Assembly (NCBI GenBank): GCA_964521255.1
Contig: CAZFRM010000002.1
Coordinates: 1 to 64,000, forward strand
Length of the DNA stretch: 64,000 nucleotides
Direction: 5' to 3'
Source: ZC4RG29 sp964521255
Lineage (GTDB): Bacteria; Bacteroidota; Bacteroidia; Cytophagales; Cyclobacteriaceae
A program made the translations under genes and the position numbers. The notes below the pieces were generated by a model, which was not told the origin of the DNA, ran no database searches, and was given only the letters and a program-made list of their open reading frames with translations. Below are positions 51,852-62,751 of the stretch, one piece after another; the stretch's first letter is position 1, and every line of letters starts with the position of its first letter.

Positions 51852-54800
51852 TTATTTTAAATAACTATTTGCTAAACTTGGAGTAATTGGTTTTTTTAAA
51901 TATTCATTTTGCTTTTTTGTATTGAATAAGTAAGAATCCTTATTACTATCGTATAGTAAAATGTTCCTTTGTTTTGCCCATAAAGCTCCACGTAAAATAA
52001 AATAAGTATCATAAGTATTAGAATTATCCCTTGTTCCTCCTACGAGCTTTCCTTCGCCATATTCCCGACCAGAATTAATAGTATTTCTAATAGAAAGTTC
52101 AGTATTACCCTTATTTTTTAATAACTCATCGGTAAATTTATCCACTGCAAATGGTATTTGTCCGATTGCATCAGCCCAATAAGGCTTACCGCCAACTGTT
52201 ACTAAATAGTACCCATCTGCCCCGACCTTTGATGACTTCCAATCTCCCGAGCCTCCCTGTCTATAAGAACTCATCCATCTATCTACCTCCGAAAAATTTT
52301 CAACCTGTTCCCATGAAAAATGTTTCAACTCTTTAAAACTTTCTAGTCCTTTTGCAGTTCCAATAAGTTTCATGTAATTGTCAGCCTCCGGCTCAAACCA
52401 CTGAGTACCCTGATCGTATAGCGATTTAGCAGTCATACTTGTTTTACCATCCATGCCATCATCAAGCATGAATAGATATTTCCCTTCATTTGTCGTTATC
52501 GAAACTGTATCGCCTAAGGGATCAGAATAGAATATCGGATTGTTGGCGAATCCCGCATACCCACTTTCTCTCTCACTAGTTTTAGGGTCTATCTGATGCC
52601 ACCTCCCGATATCCGGTGAATAGCTTCTAAACTCTGCTAAATCCCATCCAATATCTAACTCGTCCTGCCTCTCCATGCCATTAAATTTGTAGCTATTATT
52701 TATTGAGTTTGATTTGGAAAAGGCATTATAAATAAGACCAAACGGATAGTAATCATTTACCTGATTAACCCCTGAGTTCTGGGTAATCTTAAAGTCATCG
52801 AAATAAACATTTGTTTGAAACGCCTGCTCATTAGAAAGGTATATATATAAGTATCCTTTCTGTTGTACCTTCACATGTAGATTCAGGTAGTCATGCTGGA
52901 CTATTGGTGTGACTCCTACTTGCTTCGCACCAATACTTATTTGATCAAATCCAAAATCTTTAAGCACAAAGTTTTCGTCAAACAAAATATAATTCAGATA
53001 AGCTCTTGGCGCACTGGCATCTTCGTATGGAGCAGAAGCGCTTCCCACAAAAGGGCCACCCGAAAATAAACTATTGAAAGCAGCGTTTGCCTGTGCTCCT
53101 TCCAGCGGAATTGAACCGCCAGCACTAATATTGAATGCTGTTAATAGCTTCGTAAGGAGAGAGCTAACCCCAGAACCATTCGTTGTTGGTGCTTCATATT
53201 TTGCGTACGCTTCAAGATCAAAAACATCTCCCGGATTAACGGCAAAACTTTTTGCTAAGCCCACAAGTCCGTTTGTACTGCTAGCATTAAGCAACTGAGA
53301 ATATGTTCCACCAGCAGTGTGGTTGTATAACGAAAAACTATTTCGTGAATAATTTCGGAACGTTGCCATTTCCGTACTTTGTGTATTGTCCTCCAGGGTT
53401 GCCTTGTATTCACTCGTAACCTTTTTCTCACTAAATGTTACCCGTACATTTCCCAAGTGATCTTTTAGGAAATATTGATATTCCCACGGACGGGGAACTC
53501 CTGGCGTGTTGTCCGGCACAACGCGTCCTTGCTCATGACTCACAAACTGCAATACATCTGTTCCCGAGGTGTTTTCATAAATATATTCACCGAGATATTC
53601 TGTTGTTTTTGGAGTAGCCCCAAATACTTTCTGAGTAAGTTTACGCCCTGTGGCATCATATGTGTAAACAATGTAATCAGTGTCGCTTCTTTTTACCAGA
53701 ACCGGTAGATTAAGATTATTGTAAGTAATCAAGATGAGGCCCTTGTTCTTGTCAATGATCATATTGCCATTGGCATCATAGGTATATTCATTACTTGTTT
53801 CCACAGCATCTTTGAAGCCATCGTCAAAGCCAAATTCCGGCTCTGTATCATCAACACTTGTGAGTTGATTGCCTGTATATGTTTTATATTCGAGTTTATC
53901 GGTAACACCAAATTGTGTTGCTGATCGCCTTCCATTGCGGATTAAGCCATTGATATTTCCATTAAGGTCGTAGGGTGTCTTCGAACTATGGTATATCTTT
54001 TCAGTGTATCTTCCATTATTTGCCACACGTATCTGGTTGAAATAATTAGCTTCCAACAATCTGTTCAATGGATCATACTTATATCCATACGCTTGCCTGT
54101 CAAGACCCGTTGTTTTCCACACCTGTTCGCTAATGTTTCCATTGTACATAGCAGGGCCACCTGTGGCAGAGGGTTTATTATATTTTAGTTCTACACTAAA
54201 TAAATCACTGGCTTCCGGGGTTGTTGGACTATTAATCGTTTCAAGCCATCCCCGTATGTTATAAAGAAAATCGGTGTTTTGTGCAAATGTGGATCCATTG
54301 TCACGAGAATGCAGTCTCTCCGTGACCAATTGGCCCAACTCATTGTACACGTTTTCCTGAAGCAAAACGAAAGCAGATTCCGTGTGGAATTTATGCCATA
54401 ATCTCCACAAACGCCCGGCATGATCATATTCGAACTTACGATGGGCAGAATAGGTTGTTCCTCCATTCGTATGAAATGATTTTGCCTCAATCAATTTCAC
54501 AAAATCATAAAGATTGGTTACCCTATCAACACCATTCTTATGATTTTGACTTTTGACCTGAAGGACTCTATATTTTTGATCATAGTATGTAATCGACCAA
54601 AGATAATTGGATGTGCCAAGAATATTGACCTTTGTTCCCGTCTTATACCTTTTAACATTAGGGTTATATGTATCCTGGCCGGTTAAATCACCTGTCTTAT
54701 AATCATAAGCAGTTCCCGCCATATCCGTACGGAACTTGTAATTGTCATAATAGGTAACAGATAATACCTGAAGGTTTAGTGTTGGGAAAACTGTATTAGT

Positions 54801-57800
54801 GTAGCCATGCGTTGCGGCAGTTCCATTATATGTTTCGACAAAATTGGAAGTGCTTATTTGTCCAATCATTTCTTTCCGTGTCAATACAGTAGGATGTGTA
54901 TATATCCCGGTCATAACGGGTCGGTTCAGAAAATCATACTTAATGTAAGACCAGTCCCGCTTCGCTGCTCCCGTGGCATCCTTTCTCTGGTTGCCATCCT
55001 GAGTGAGTACAATTCGATTTCGAATGTCATAAATCATAAAAAGGGAATCTGCACCGGGCAATTTTTTTACGACCATCCTCTTATGCTCATCATAAGTATA
55101 TTGAAAAGCATAGTTATGAAGATCTGTTGTTGATGGGTTCAATGTATTGCTTGATAGCATACTCTTGCAAAGCTCAGGTTGAAGCACAAAGACCACGTTC
55201 CCAAAGTCATCATAAATAAAATATGTACATGCCCATTGATCCTGGTGGTTAAGGCTGGTAACAGTCGTTGCTACCTGAACTTTTTTAAGCACTACCCGTC
55301 CTAAGCGATCAGAGTATTCACGCACTTCATTCCCTTGCTCGTCTTTAACGCTTTTAATTAAGAGCGACCCTATAGGATAGTACCCGGAGTTTATTGCAGT
55401 ATTGCGTTCGGGTAATTTATTGTTGAGTTTCCAAATAATAATTTTCTCTTCAGTCAGGTTAGAATTTAATCCATGAACATTAGCTGGAGCCTTATAGTTT
55501 ATTGCCTTATTATTATCTAGCCAATCCTTCCCTACACCTAAATCCTTTGTTGGCCTGTTCAATGGAGAAGCATCAAAAGTAGTCTCTGAAAATGGCCTTA
55601 AATCATCAGCAATTTTGTTATCGGAATTTGGTTTATAAAAATCCTCCGCTATTCCCTTGTAGTTACCTGTGCCGCTATCAATAATATCACTGTTGACTTT
55701 ATAATATCCATTCGTTTCCGCAACCACTACCGGTAGATATTTACGGAACTCACGTCCATATTTGTCGTACACATTTGGAACGACTATATCATTCTTTGCC
55801 GGAGAGCCTTGCTGCTGAACTGTTTGCATTACCCTGCCCAGCCCATCAAAATATTTCCATGCTTCACTTTTTCCACCATTTTGTATTTGTAGAGCATTTA
55901 CCTCCGCTTCTGTAAGTTTATTTTTTACAAGAACCTGAGTTTCTTTTATGGCGTTAAAGTTGTTTGGTGGAAGTGATGAAACAGTTACTATTATGTAATC
56001 ATCAACTACTGACTTTTCATTGGGGCCAAGTGATCCAACCACACAATTGCAATCATCATAAACTGAAAGTCTAAATTTATAGGTTCCGATAGCGTTTGGA
56101 GTGAATGTAAATCTCGGATCATTTGAATCTTGCTGATATACAAGCATTGAGCCAGCATATTGAACGACCGCCCAATAATATCGGGAAACCGAACCATCCG
56201 GATCAAATGATGCAGAACCGTCAATCGTAACCGGCTGCCCAAGGTATGCTGTAAAATCTTCTCCTGCATTTGCTATGGGTCGTTGATTAACTGAGGAAAT
56301 TGTAAATGAGTTAGCGGAGGGAGTAGAGCACCCGCTTTGAGAAACTACTACATCGTAAGTGCCTAACTCACTTATATTCACCCGAGGTTCTCCTTTTGTC
56401 ATACCAGGTATTGCTACTCCATCCCTCCGCCACTGAAACGTAAACAAACTCGGATTGTAACCTCCACTAATACCCCAATAAAATAGACCCTCACTCGGAG
56501 CGGTGGTTAGCCCGCTTGGATACACAGTAACAGCATTAGGAAACGGAATTATATTGGCAGCGGATTGAGCCAAGCTAGCGGAGGCTGTGTTTGGACTTAT
56601 GCAATATCCAGAAAGGTTGCTTACTTCAACGGTGACAACTCCACCTGGCTTAAATACATTCGCTGGAGCATTTGGATCAACGCTAGTTTGCAAACTTGCA
56701 GTTGAGCTCGTGGAAAATTGAGTTCCATTCAATTTCCATTTATAGGTCGAAGTCGGAACTATATAGCTACTCGAAGCCGAAAGAGTAATCACGTCACCAT
56801 CACAATAACTCGCTTTATCCTTGACTATGGAAACCGTGGGTACGGTTGGGTTCGATATTGTTATAGGAATACCTGCTGTCGTGGAGCTCGCCGTTGATGT
56901 GGTGAGACAGGTTCCCGCCAGACCAGTGACATTTAGAGTAACAACATCACCGGGACTGAATGTATTCGGTGCGTTGGTGTCGTTACTTATGGGAAGGGAA
57001 GTAGACTGTGAAGTAGAAAATTGCGTACCATTTAGCTTCCATGAGTAAGTGGAGTAACTGGTAAGAAAACTACTTGATGCCGTGAACGAAATATTCTCTC
57101 CGGAACAATAATTAATCTTCGTGATCTGAATACCAACACTAGGCGTAGTGGATGGCGTAAGTGTGACTGTAACCTCATTGGACATGGCAGGATTCCCGGA
57201 AACGCATGATGCGTTAGACGTGACGCGGCATTTAATTTTATCACCATTTGCAAGCGGCGTCTGTGGCGCATAGACGTACGGGGGAGGGCCAGAAATGCCT
57301 GTCACCTGAACCCCGTTCTTATACCACGTGTACACAGCTGAACTTCCTCCATTTGTAACTGTAGCTATGAAACTGGCACTTGTTGGTGTAGAACTGCAGA
57401 TGGACGTTGGCCCCGTGACCGAAACACTAACCGGGGAAGCAGGTGTGATCGACATGGAAATCGAATTACTCGTTGCTGTTGAAGTTGAAACACAACTTGC
57501 ATTTGAATACATTACAACACTTATTACATCACCATTAACAAGATCATTTCGTGTGAATGTTTTTGAAGATCCACTTGAAACCGTGGTTCCGTTTATCCGC
57601 CAATTGTAATTTGGGCTAGAGCCACCATTTGTAGGAGTAGCTGTAAAAGTCACAGATGACCCTTGGCAAACTGTAGTTCCCGGGTTCGCGATAATGCTGA
57701 CTGACGGAGTTATGGAATTACTTATCGAAAAGTTTGGGCCATAAATTTGCATGGAATTGTAATTGCAAGTGGCGTAGCACACTACATTGCCGGAAAAAGG

Positions 57801-58034
57801 TCTTAACCAGGTAATATTGACTGATGAACCCGTATTAGATCCATTGATCCTATAATCAACACCGTTAGAACCATTCATTACATACCAATTATATGATGTG
57901 CATGAGCCAGATATATAATATATCGTTGAGTTACCAACACAGTAACTACCGGTAGCTACATTTATTGATTGTGCGATGGCAGCATTTCCTATCAAAATAA
58001 ATATCGAAACCAAAAGGATAATTCTAAATTTCAT
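51852..58034 (-). CDS. Giant secreted RHS-repeat protein with unrecognised C-terminal domain
   Basis: The 2060-residue protein has a signal peptide (to ~21), four Ig-like repeats (~110-560) and a PKD domain (~585-690). A DUF6443 domain begins near residue 700 (AWKYFDGLGRVMQTV), YD/RHS repeats run to ~1790, and the RHS-associated core ends near residue 1840 (RWHQIDP ... NPIFYSDPLGD). Such cores form a shell that encloses a variable C-terminal domain. Here ~219 residues follow (ending ITPSLANSYLK) that I cannot assign to a family. The gene sits in an operon with a YD-type protein upstream and a small membrane protein downstream. Confidence 0.88.
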   Translation of the reverse strand: MKFRIILLVSIFILIGNAAIAQSINVATGSYCVGNSTIYYISGSCTSYNWYVMNGSNGVDYRINGSNTGSSVNITWLRPFSGNVVCYATCNYNSMQIYGPNFSISNSITPSVSIIANPGTTVCQGSSVTFTATPTNGGSSPNYNWRINGTTVSSGSSKTFTRNDLVNGDVISVVMYSNASCVSTSTATSNSISMSITPASPVSVSVTGPTSICSSTPTSASFIATVTNGGSSAVYTWYKNGVQVTGISGPPPYVYAPQTPLANGDKIKCRVTSNASCVSGNPAMSNEVTVTLTPSTTPSVGIQITKINYCSGENISFTASSSFLTSYSTYSWKLNGTQFSTSQSTSLPISNDTNAPNTFSPGDVVTLNVTGLAGTCLTTSTASSTTAGIPITISNPTVPTVSIVKDKASYCDGDVITLSASSSYIVPTSTYKWKLNGTQFSTSSTASLQTSVDPNAPANVFKPGGVVTVEVSNLSGYCISPNTASASLAQSAANIIPFPNAVTVYPSGLTTAPSEGLFYWGISGGYNPSLFTFQWRRDGVAIPGMTKGEPRVNISELGTYDVVVSQSGCSTPSANSFTISSVNQRPIANAGEDFTAYLGQPVTIDGSASFDPDGSVSRYYWAVVQYAGSMLVYQQDSNDPRFTFTPNAIGTYKFRLSVYDDCNCVVGSLGPNEKSVVDDYIIVTVSSLPPNNFNAIKETQVLVKNKLTEAEVNALQIQNGGKSEAWKYFDGLGRVMQTVQQQGSPAKNDIVVPNVYDKYGREFRKYLPVVVAETNGYYKVNSDIIDSGTGNYKGIAEDFYKPNSDNKIADDLRPFSETTFDASPLNRPTKDLGVGKDWLDNNKAINYKAPANVHGLNSNLTEEKIIIWKLNNKLPERNTAINSGYYPIGSLLIKSVKDEQGNEVREYSDRLGRVVLKKVQVATTVTSLNHQDQWACTYFIYDDFGNVVFVLQPELCKSMLSSNTLNPSTTDLHNYAFQYTYDEHKRMVVKKLPGADSLFMIYDIRNRIVLTQDGNQRKDATGAAKRDWSYIKYDFLNRPVMTGIYTHPTVLTRKEMIGQISTSNFVETYNGTAATHGYTNTVFPTLNLQVLSVTYYDNYKFRTDMAGTAYDYKTGDLTGQDTYNPNVKRYKTGTKVNILGTSNYLWSITYYDQKYRVLQVKSQNHKNGVDRVTNLYDFVKLIEAKSFHTNGGTTYSAHRKFEYDHAGRLWRLWHKFHTESAFVLLQENVYNELGQLVTERLHSRDNGSTFAQNTDFLYNIRGWLETINSPTTPEASDLFSVELKYNKPSATGGPAMYNGNISEQVWKTTGLDRQAYGYKYDPLNRLLEANYFNQIRVANNGRYTEKIYHSSKTPYDLNGNINGLIRNGRRSATQFGVTDKLEYKTYTGNQLTSVDDTEPEFGFDDGFKDAVETSNEYTYDANGNMIIDKNKGLILITYNNLNLPVLVKRSDTDYIVYTYDATGRKLTQKVFGATPKTTEYLGEYIYENTSGTDVLQFVSHEQGRVVPDNTPGVPRPWEYQYFLKDHLGNVRVTFSEKKVTSEYKATLEDNTQSTEMATFRNYSRNSFSLYNHTAGGTYSQLLNASSTNGLVGLAKSFAVNPGDVFDLEAYAKYEAPTTNGSGVSSLLTKLLTAFNISAGGSIPLEGAQANAAFNSLFSGGPFVGSASAPYEDASAPRAYLNYILFDENFVLKDFGFDQISIGAKQVGVTPIVQHDYLNLHVKVQQKGYLYIYLSNEQAFQTNVYFDDFKITQNSGVNQVNDYYPFGLIYNAFSKSNSINNSYKFNGMERQDELDIGWDLAEFRSYSPDIGRWHQIDPKTSERESGYAGFANNPIFYSDPLGDTVSITTNEGKYLFMLDDGMDGKTSMTAKSLYDQGTQWFEPEADNYMKLIGTAKGLESFKELKHFSWEQVENFSEVDRWMSSYRQGGSGDWKSSKVGADGYYLVTVGGKPYWADAIGQIPFAVDKFTDELLKNKGNTELSIRNTINSGREYGEGKLVGGTRDNSNTYDTYFILRGALWAKQRNILLYDSNKDSYLFNTKKQNEYLKKPITPSLANSYLK

Positions 58035-58041
58035 CTTCGTT

Positions 58042-61000
58042 TTATTTAAATTGATAGTTGTAAGAAAAGGTTTTCACAATATTCTTATTTGAATCCTTAA
58101 TGATTTTGAGCCTGTTCAAATTATCATACTCGTAATAGGTACTAAAATTATTTGGGTCTGTAGTGGATGTCATACCAACTAAAGGGATGTATGTATAGGT
58201 AGTGACTAATGCTTTATCCAATGTAGATGCGCTTCGCAAAGGCAAAAGTTTTGCTCGCAATTGATCATCCGTCCCAGGGCTGGTATTTAACAGATCGATT
58301 GTTGATTGACTCAGCACTGCTTTGACGGTGGCATATGTTGCATTCTTTATTTGTGCTACTGGGTACGCATAATTGTAGCCATAAAGAATAGTTGTAGGTA
58401 CTCCTTCACTTGTAGTATATTGCAACAGATTTCCATGCGAGTCATATTCATCAAATTTTACTTCCCTATTCATTTTTGGATCAAGCGTAAGCAGCGAGGG
58501 TCCAATAGTAGTTGCTGTAGAGGTGACTTTTGAAGATATTTTTAGATCATACACAGCATCCAAAACCGGATAACCTGCCACCCGAAAAGTATTTAAAGAA
58601 GAAGAGAGAATTGAATATTGACTTTGACCTACCGGCTTTATAGATTTTTCCTCCGTGATTGCAACGTTGTAGATATGCTTACTCTTTAATGCATTCAATC
58701 CGGTAAGCTCTGGAGTTCCATCGTTAACCTGAAAATCCAGTGGATGCTTGTACTTGCTTAACAATATTTCACCGGAACTATTTGTCAACGTCATCTCTTT
58801 AAGTTGATTATCGTTTTCAGGTACAGGTTTATTATTATATACATAATCCTCAACTGTTGTTAAGTATGTGGATACACTCTTATCCCGAATACTGCTTGTC
58901 CTTTTTGTCCTTTGATAGGGGTGTAAATAATGCTTGTAAGCCGAGCCTTCAATTTGATTGACCTCACTTGAACCAAATAACGTTATTCCTCGAGCCTCAA
59001 CCGCGCGAATAAAGTCTGTTGAAAACGCCGGGTTCACTGTGTAGCCAAACACCTCAGAAGAAATCTCAATGGGAGGGGTCGAGTTATCGTAGGTACGAAT
59101 TGACTTCAGAAGGCCCCTTTCATAGCTTCGAGATGTAAAAGGCGAATAGGGTGACTTCTCTGCGTCAATGCTGACTCCATTTTCATCACCATTAGTAGCA
59201 AAGTCAGAATACTGATAAATAGTTTTGCCATTGCCTACTTGCTCTTGTGTGACACTGGAATAGGAAATAGCCCCGCCTCCAGGATTGTCACTGACTGGCA
59301 AAAGTGACTCAGTCACAAACCTCGTGGAGGTGTAGGAATTCCCATTCAATAATTTGCCCTTGTAGGAAGGCCAGTAATATTGAATGTCGCCTAGCAACGT
59401 ACCCGGACCATAAGTATAATTTGTTACAACATCTGGTGATCCTTCACCATACTGTTCGACAATCTGTTTAATTCTCAGACCTGCACCTATTTTTTCAGAA
59501 CCAACGGGGGCAATCGAAAAATCACCAGTGGTGGTATTCCTTTGAACTACGGACGTATATTTATTAGGCTCATAAAAAAAGGATTTACTTCCCTGCGTTG
59601 GCGTTATGACTTTTATCAAACTTCCCGCATACAAAAATTCTTCGACGGGATCTCTTAAACCCTTATAGTTCTCAAGTGAGGTCGTATTCGCCACATCAAC
59701 TGTAGCCAATCTTCCGTTATAGTAACCCCAATGATCAATTTTAAACGAATTGTAACTGGGTAATATTTTTGAAACGTCGTAATAAAATTTATAAGGATTC
59801 AAAGCCTGGTTGTTCTTACCTAACTCCTGCAATGAAAGTAATTGAAGTCGCTCCGAAGATTTATTGTTGTACAAAAAGAACCATCCATTAACAATTGAGT
59901 TATCATACCTCGATTTCACCGTGATTTTGTTAAGCTTTTCCCAACGAAAGCGACTAAAGTAAAGGTCTTCTACTAACCCATCATACCGAATGATGCTATA
60001 AGATTTATCACTGTACTTAACAACTTGCGGAGGATACAAGTAAGGGTTGGGGTTTTCATACAATGTACCCAGCATAAATCTTGAATAAAATGGAGAGTAT
60101 ACATTTTTTGAATAATACTTACTTCTATCTAAAATTTGCAGAGCTATTGGATCAAAATTATAATCGAGTTCTGTAGTGGTCGAACGGCTAAATTCAACAA
60201 CTACATCCTTACTTGTTATACTTTTTAAATATACCGGACGGATAAATCTCCCATGCTGTTCTTGCTTAGCCTCCTGTGTATAGGATGACACATCACCAAA
60301 AATAAAACCAAGGAATCCTTTCGCAGATCCTCCAGCCTTGTAAAATGAAAAGCTTGTTCCTACTTGTAGAATGGGATTTCCTACTTCGTACAAAAAATCA
60401 ATAGTTTCACCATTTGGGGTAGTGATTTTCTTTAGATGCCAAGTAGTGAAAATCTCATCGAAATAAAATTGGTCGAACATGCCAGCTGTAAACTCGACAT
60501 TTCTAAATTTATTACTTGGATCATAAGCCTCATCATAATGACCATATTCATATTGTATTCCATCAGGAGTAGTTATCTTAAAACCCATCAAATATGCCTT
60601 ACTTACTCTGTTAAATTGGTAGAGATAATTTGGGTTACCGAATTGATCATAAGATATTATTTGTTGAACCACTGATGTAAACGTACTCGGATCATTAGGA
60701 TTTAAAGGTTTTGAAGAATCAAACAATGGAATATTGTAAAGAATATTTCCTTCCACTTTAATATCAGGCTGGCCTTGAACTCTCAATTCCCCTGTATGAC
60801 TAAGAAAAAATTTACCTGAATATTTTCCGCAATCAAATACAAATTCGTCAGGTTCAGCCTCAACCCAAAGTGTATTTGGATCCATCCCCGCCTTTGCCAG
60901 GTCGGTGATTCTTTGCGTTGTATTCCAATTTGTCCCTCCATTCCCAAGATTCCAAACATATCCGTATGGGCTTAATTCCGTACCGGAGTTGTTTCCACCA

Positions 61001-61362
61001 GCAGTAATAACAAAATCCTTTTTCCAATAAAGTTCGTCAGGAATTCCCTTAACATTTCTTGTAACTACGCCTCCAGCATTCAGGTTCCAATTTGAACCGA
61101 CCCATCCAGGATGCACATCTAATTTTACTCCTCCTGAACTATAGGACAACACAATAGGTACTTCTAAGTCCTTCTGCTTAACAGAATATAAAGGAATGGT
61201 AACACCTGTCTTCCCCGTGTTTAATGAAACCGGCGACTCCAAAGCACTTTTAAGTGCCGATGAGTTTGGGCTTTCAATGGTAAAATATTGCTTTGGTGTT
61301 TGCGCGTATGTAAACATTGAAATACATACACAAAACGTATTTAAAATATATTTAAGTCTCAT
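58042..61362 (-). CDS. YD/RHS-type secreted partner protein
   Basis: The 1106-residue protein has a signal peptide (MRLKYILNTFCVCISMFTYA). The N-terminal part (PVSLNTGKTGVTIPLYSV, then VPIVLSYSSGGVKL and GWVGSNWNLNAGG) is of the kind found at the start of SpvB/TcC-like and YD-repeat proteins. The C-terminus has a YD motif (YYEYDNLNRLKIIKDSN). It lacks an RHS core and a toxin tip. The stop is 7 bp before the giant RHS gene, so they are cotranscribed. The ATG at 61362 is chosen over a TTG 12 bp upstream. Confidence 0.82.
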   Translation of the reverse strand: MRLKYILNTFCVCISMFTYAQTPKQYFTIESPNSSALKSALESPVSLNTGKTGVTIPLYSVKQKDLEVPIVLSYSSGGVKLDVHPGWVGSNWNLNAGGVVTRNVKGIPDELYWKKDFVITAGGNNSGTELSPYGYVWNLGNGGTNWNTTQRITDLAKAGMDPNTLWVEAEPDEFVFDCGKYSGKFFLSHTGELRVQGQPDIKVEGNILYNIPLFDSSKPLNPNDPSTFTSVVQQIISYDQFGNPNYLYQFNRVSKAYLMGFKITTPDGIQYEYGHYDEAYDPSNKFRNVEFTAGMFDQFYFDEIFTTWHLKKITTPNGETIDFLYEVGNPILQVGTSFSFYKAGGSAKGFLGFIFGDVSSYTQEAKQEQHGRFIRPVYLKSITSKDVVVEFSRSTTTELDYNFDPIALQILDRSKYYSKNVYSPFYSRFMLGTLYENPNPYLYPPQVVKYSDKSYSIIRYDGLVEDLYFSRFRWEKLNKITVKSRYDNSIVNGWFFLYNNKSSERLQLLSLQELGKNNQALNPYKFYYDVSKILPSYNSFKIDHWGYYNGRLATVDVANTTSLENYKGLRDPVEEFLYAGSLIKVITPTQGSKSFFYEPNKYTSVVQRNTTTGDFSIAPVGSEKIGAGLRIKQIVEQYGEGSPDVVTNYTYGPGTLLGDIQYYWPSYKGKLLNGNSYTSTRFVTESLLPVSDNPGGGAISYSSVTQEQVGNGKTIYQYSDFATNGDENGVSIDAEKSPYSPFTSRSYERGLLKSIRTYDNSTPPIEISSEVFGYTVNPAFSTDFIRAVEARGITLFGSSEVNQIEGSAYKHYLHPYQRTKRTSSIRDKSVSTYLTTVEDYVYNNKPVPENDNQLKEMTLTNSSGEILLSKYKHPLDFQVNDGTPELTGLNALKSKHIYNVAITEEKSIKPVGQSQYSILSSSLNTFRVAGYPVLDAVYDLKISSKVTSTATTIGPSLLTLDPKMNREVKFDEYDSHGNLLQYTTSEGVPTTILYGYNYAYPVAQIKNATYATVKAVLSQSTIDLLNTSPGTDDQLRAKLLPLRSASTLDKALVTTYTYIPLVGMTSTTDPNNFSTYYEYDNLNRLKIIKDSNKNIVKTFSYNYQFK

Positions 61363-61374
61363 GATAAACTTCAA

Positions 61375-61737
61375 TTAATCTTGATTAGTAATCCACCTAT
61401 TTCTTAATGGTGACAATAATTTGGTGCTGTCTTGTTGAAGAAATGAATAACGGCCTTTCCTTAAATAAGGCAATGATCGGAACTTAGTTGTATCAGAATT
61501 AACGGTATCTGTCCTAACTATAAATTTATCCAAATTTTTGCTTGAGGTAAGTCTCGGTGTCGTTGCATCCTGCGATTGGCCATCAACAGTTTTTAGAGGT
61601 TTAACTTTATTCTCTTGTGTGTACTCTCTTACTTGCAACTGGGCATAAGAAAAATGCGAAATCGCTGTCATCGATATTATAAGAATGAGAGGCTTAAATA
61701 CAGCCTTACAACAATCAGTGTATCTGTTGAGATTCAT
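61375..61737 (-). CDS. Small secreted protein heading the RHS operon
   Basis: The 120-residue protein has a signal peptide (~1-32, ending HFSYAQ). The mature part is short, charged and low in order-promoting residues. Its stop is 12 bp upstream of the next start. I do not recognise it. It may be a secretion or assembly aid for the RHS pair, inferred only from position. Confidence 0.6.
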   Translation of the reverse strand: MNLNRYTDCCKAVFKPLILIISMTAISHFSYAQLQVREYTQENKVKPLKTVDGQSQDATTPRLTSSKNLDKFIVRTDTVNSDTTKFRSLPYLRKGRYSFLQQDSTKLLSPLRNRWITNQD

Positions 61738-62751
61738 ATATTATATTTAGGTTTAAATGGGTTCAGGTTGTCTAACCGAAAGGCTATTCAGCACATCTCC
61801 AGGGTTAAAAAGTTGAACGACTTAATCCTTAGCAATACCAAGCAATGGCATGGATTGATAAGTCAACTTGAAATACCCTATGAATTTGAATTTTGATTAA
61901 ATTGATTTTGAGACTGAATACTCTCTTCAGTAATTAAATTAATTAAGCTAACAGACCTTTTTCACCGAAGGTCACCTGCGGGTGGACTCGATACGAAGAT
62001 AGAATTTTTTTTTAAAATCAAAATATGGAACAAGAAGATTTTGTATTTTTTATTTGAGGTAGTCGCTCAACATAAGTTGTTTAACATATTCTTACGTTGA
62101 ATCATGAGATGAATAATATTGAGTATTTCAACCATTTAAAGGCAATAGAAATTTAGTTATGAACAAGAGTTGTTAATATTTTTTGAGGGTTATGCTTGAG
62201 AAGTGCCTAGGGCGAAGAGGTGTTGTTGTGTAACACCAAGCTCGTGAGTGCCCAACTAAAAGTTTTGAGGCTGGGATTCAAGCGGAAACAAATTCGTTGG
62301 TATACAAACTTTTTTAATGAACCTCCGTTTGACTCCACGGAAAACAAATTTTTATTTTGCGCTCAATGAATAGATGATATAATTCACACAAGAAATTAGG
62401 TGGTACAGAATTTAGAGTGTGTCACAATAATAGGTTTTATTACCTAATTGAGCCAAGTCAAGAAATTGTTAACCAATGTGCCTTCTGTGTTTTTTCTTTC
62501 GCTTCAATCTCAATGTAATTTCAGGATCCAGATGAAGTTGGTAATCAGCGTTGATAATATTCCCATGAGAATGACCATCCAGTAGCGATGCCAGATTGAG
62601 AGCTTTTGACTTTTCTGGAAAAGCGTTGTTATTCCTAAAAATCTCTTGTTTAGTTGATATCGAATAAATGTTGATTTAGAAAAGTCAATTCCAACTCGAC
62701 TCAATGCAGTGTCTCTAGCTTTTAATTTGGATGGACAATTAAATTTAATAC
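61738..62751. other. 1-kb region without a supported gene
   Basis: A/T-rich sequence upstream of the RHS operon. It contains a hairpin GACCTT-N8-AAGGTC (61949-61968). A short minus-strand frame (62758-62510) is probably random. No transposase motif, repeat of the three families or FNR-type site was found. Confidence 0.35.

Noticed and set aside
51852..52511. RHS tip as a named polymorphic toxin type (for example type 44)
   Set aside because: A few G/D/W/Y positions look similar, but the order of motifs does not match; left unassigned.
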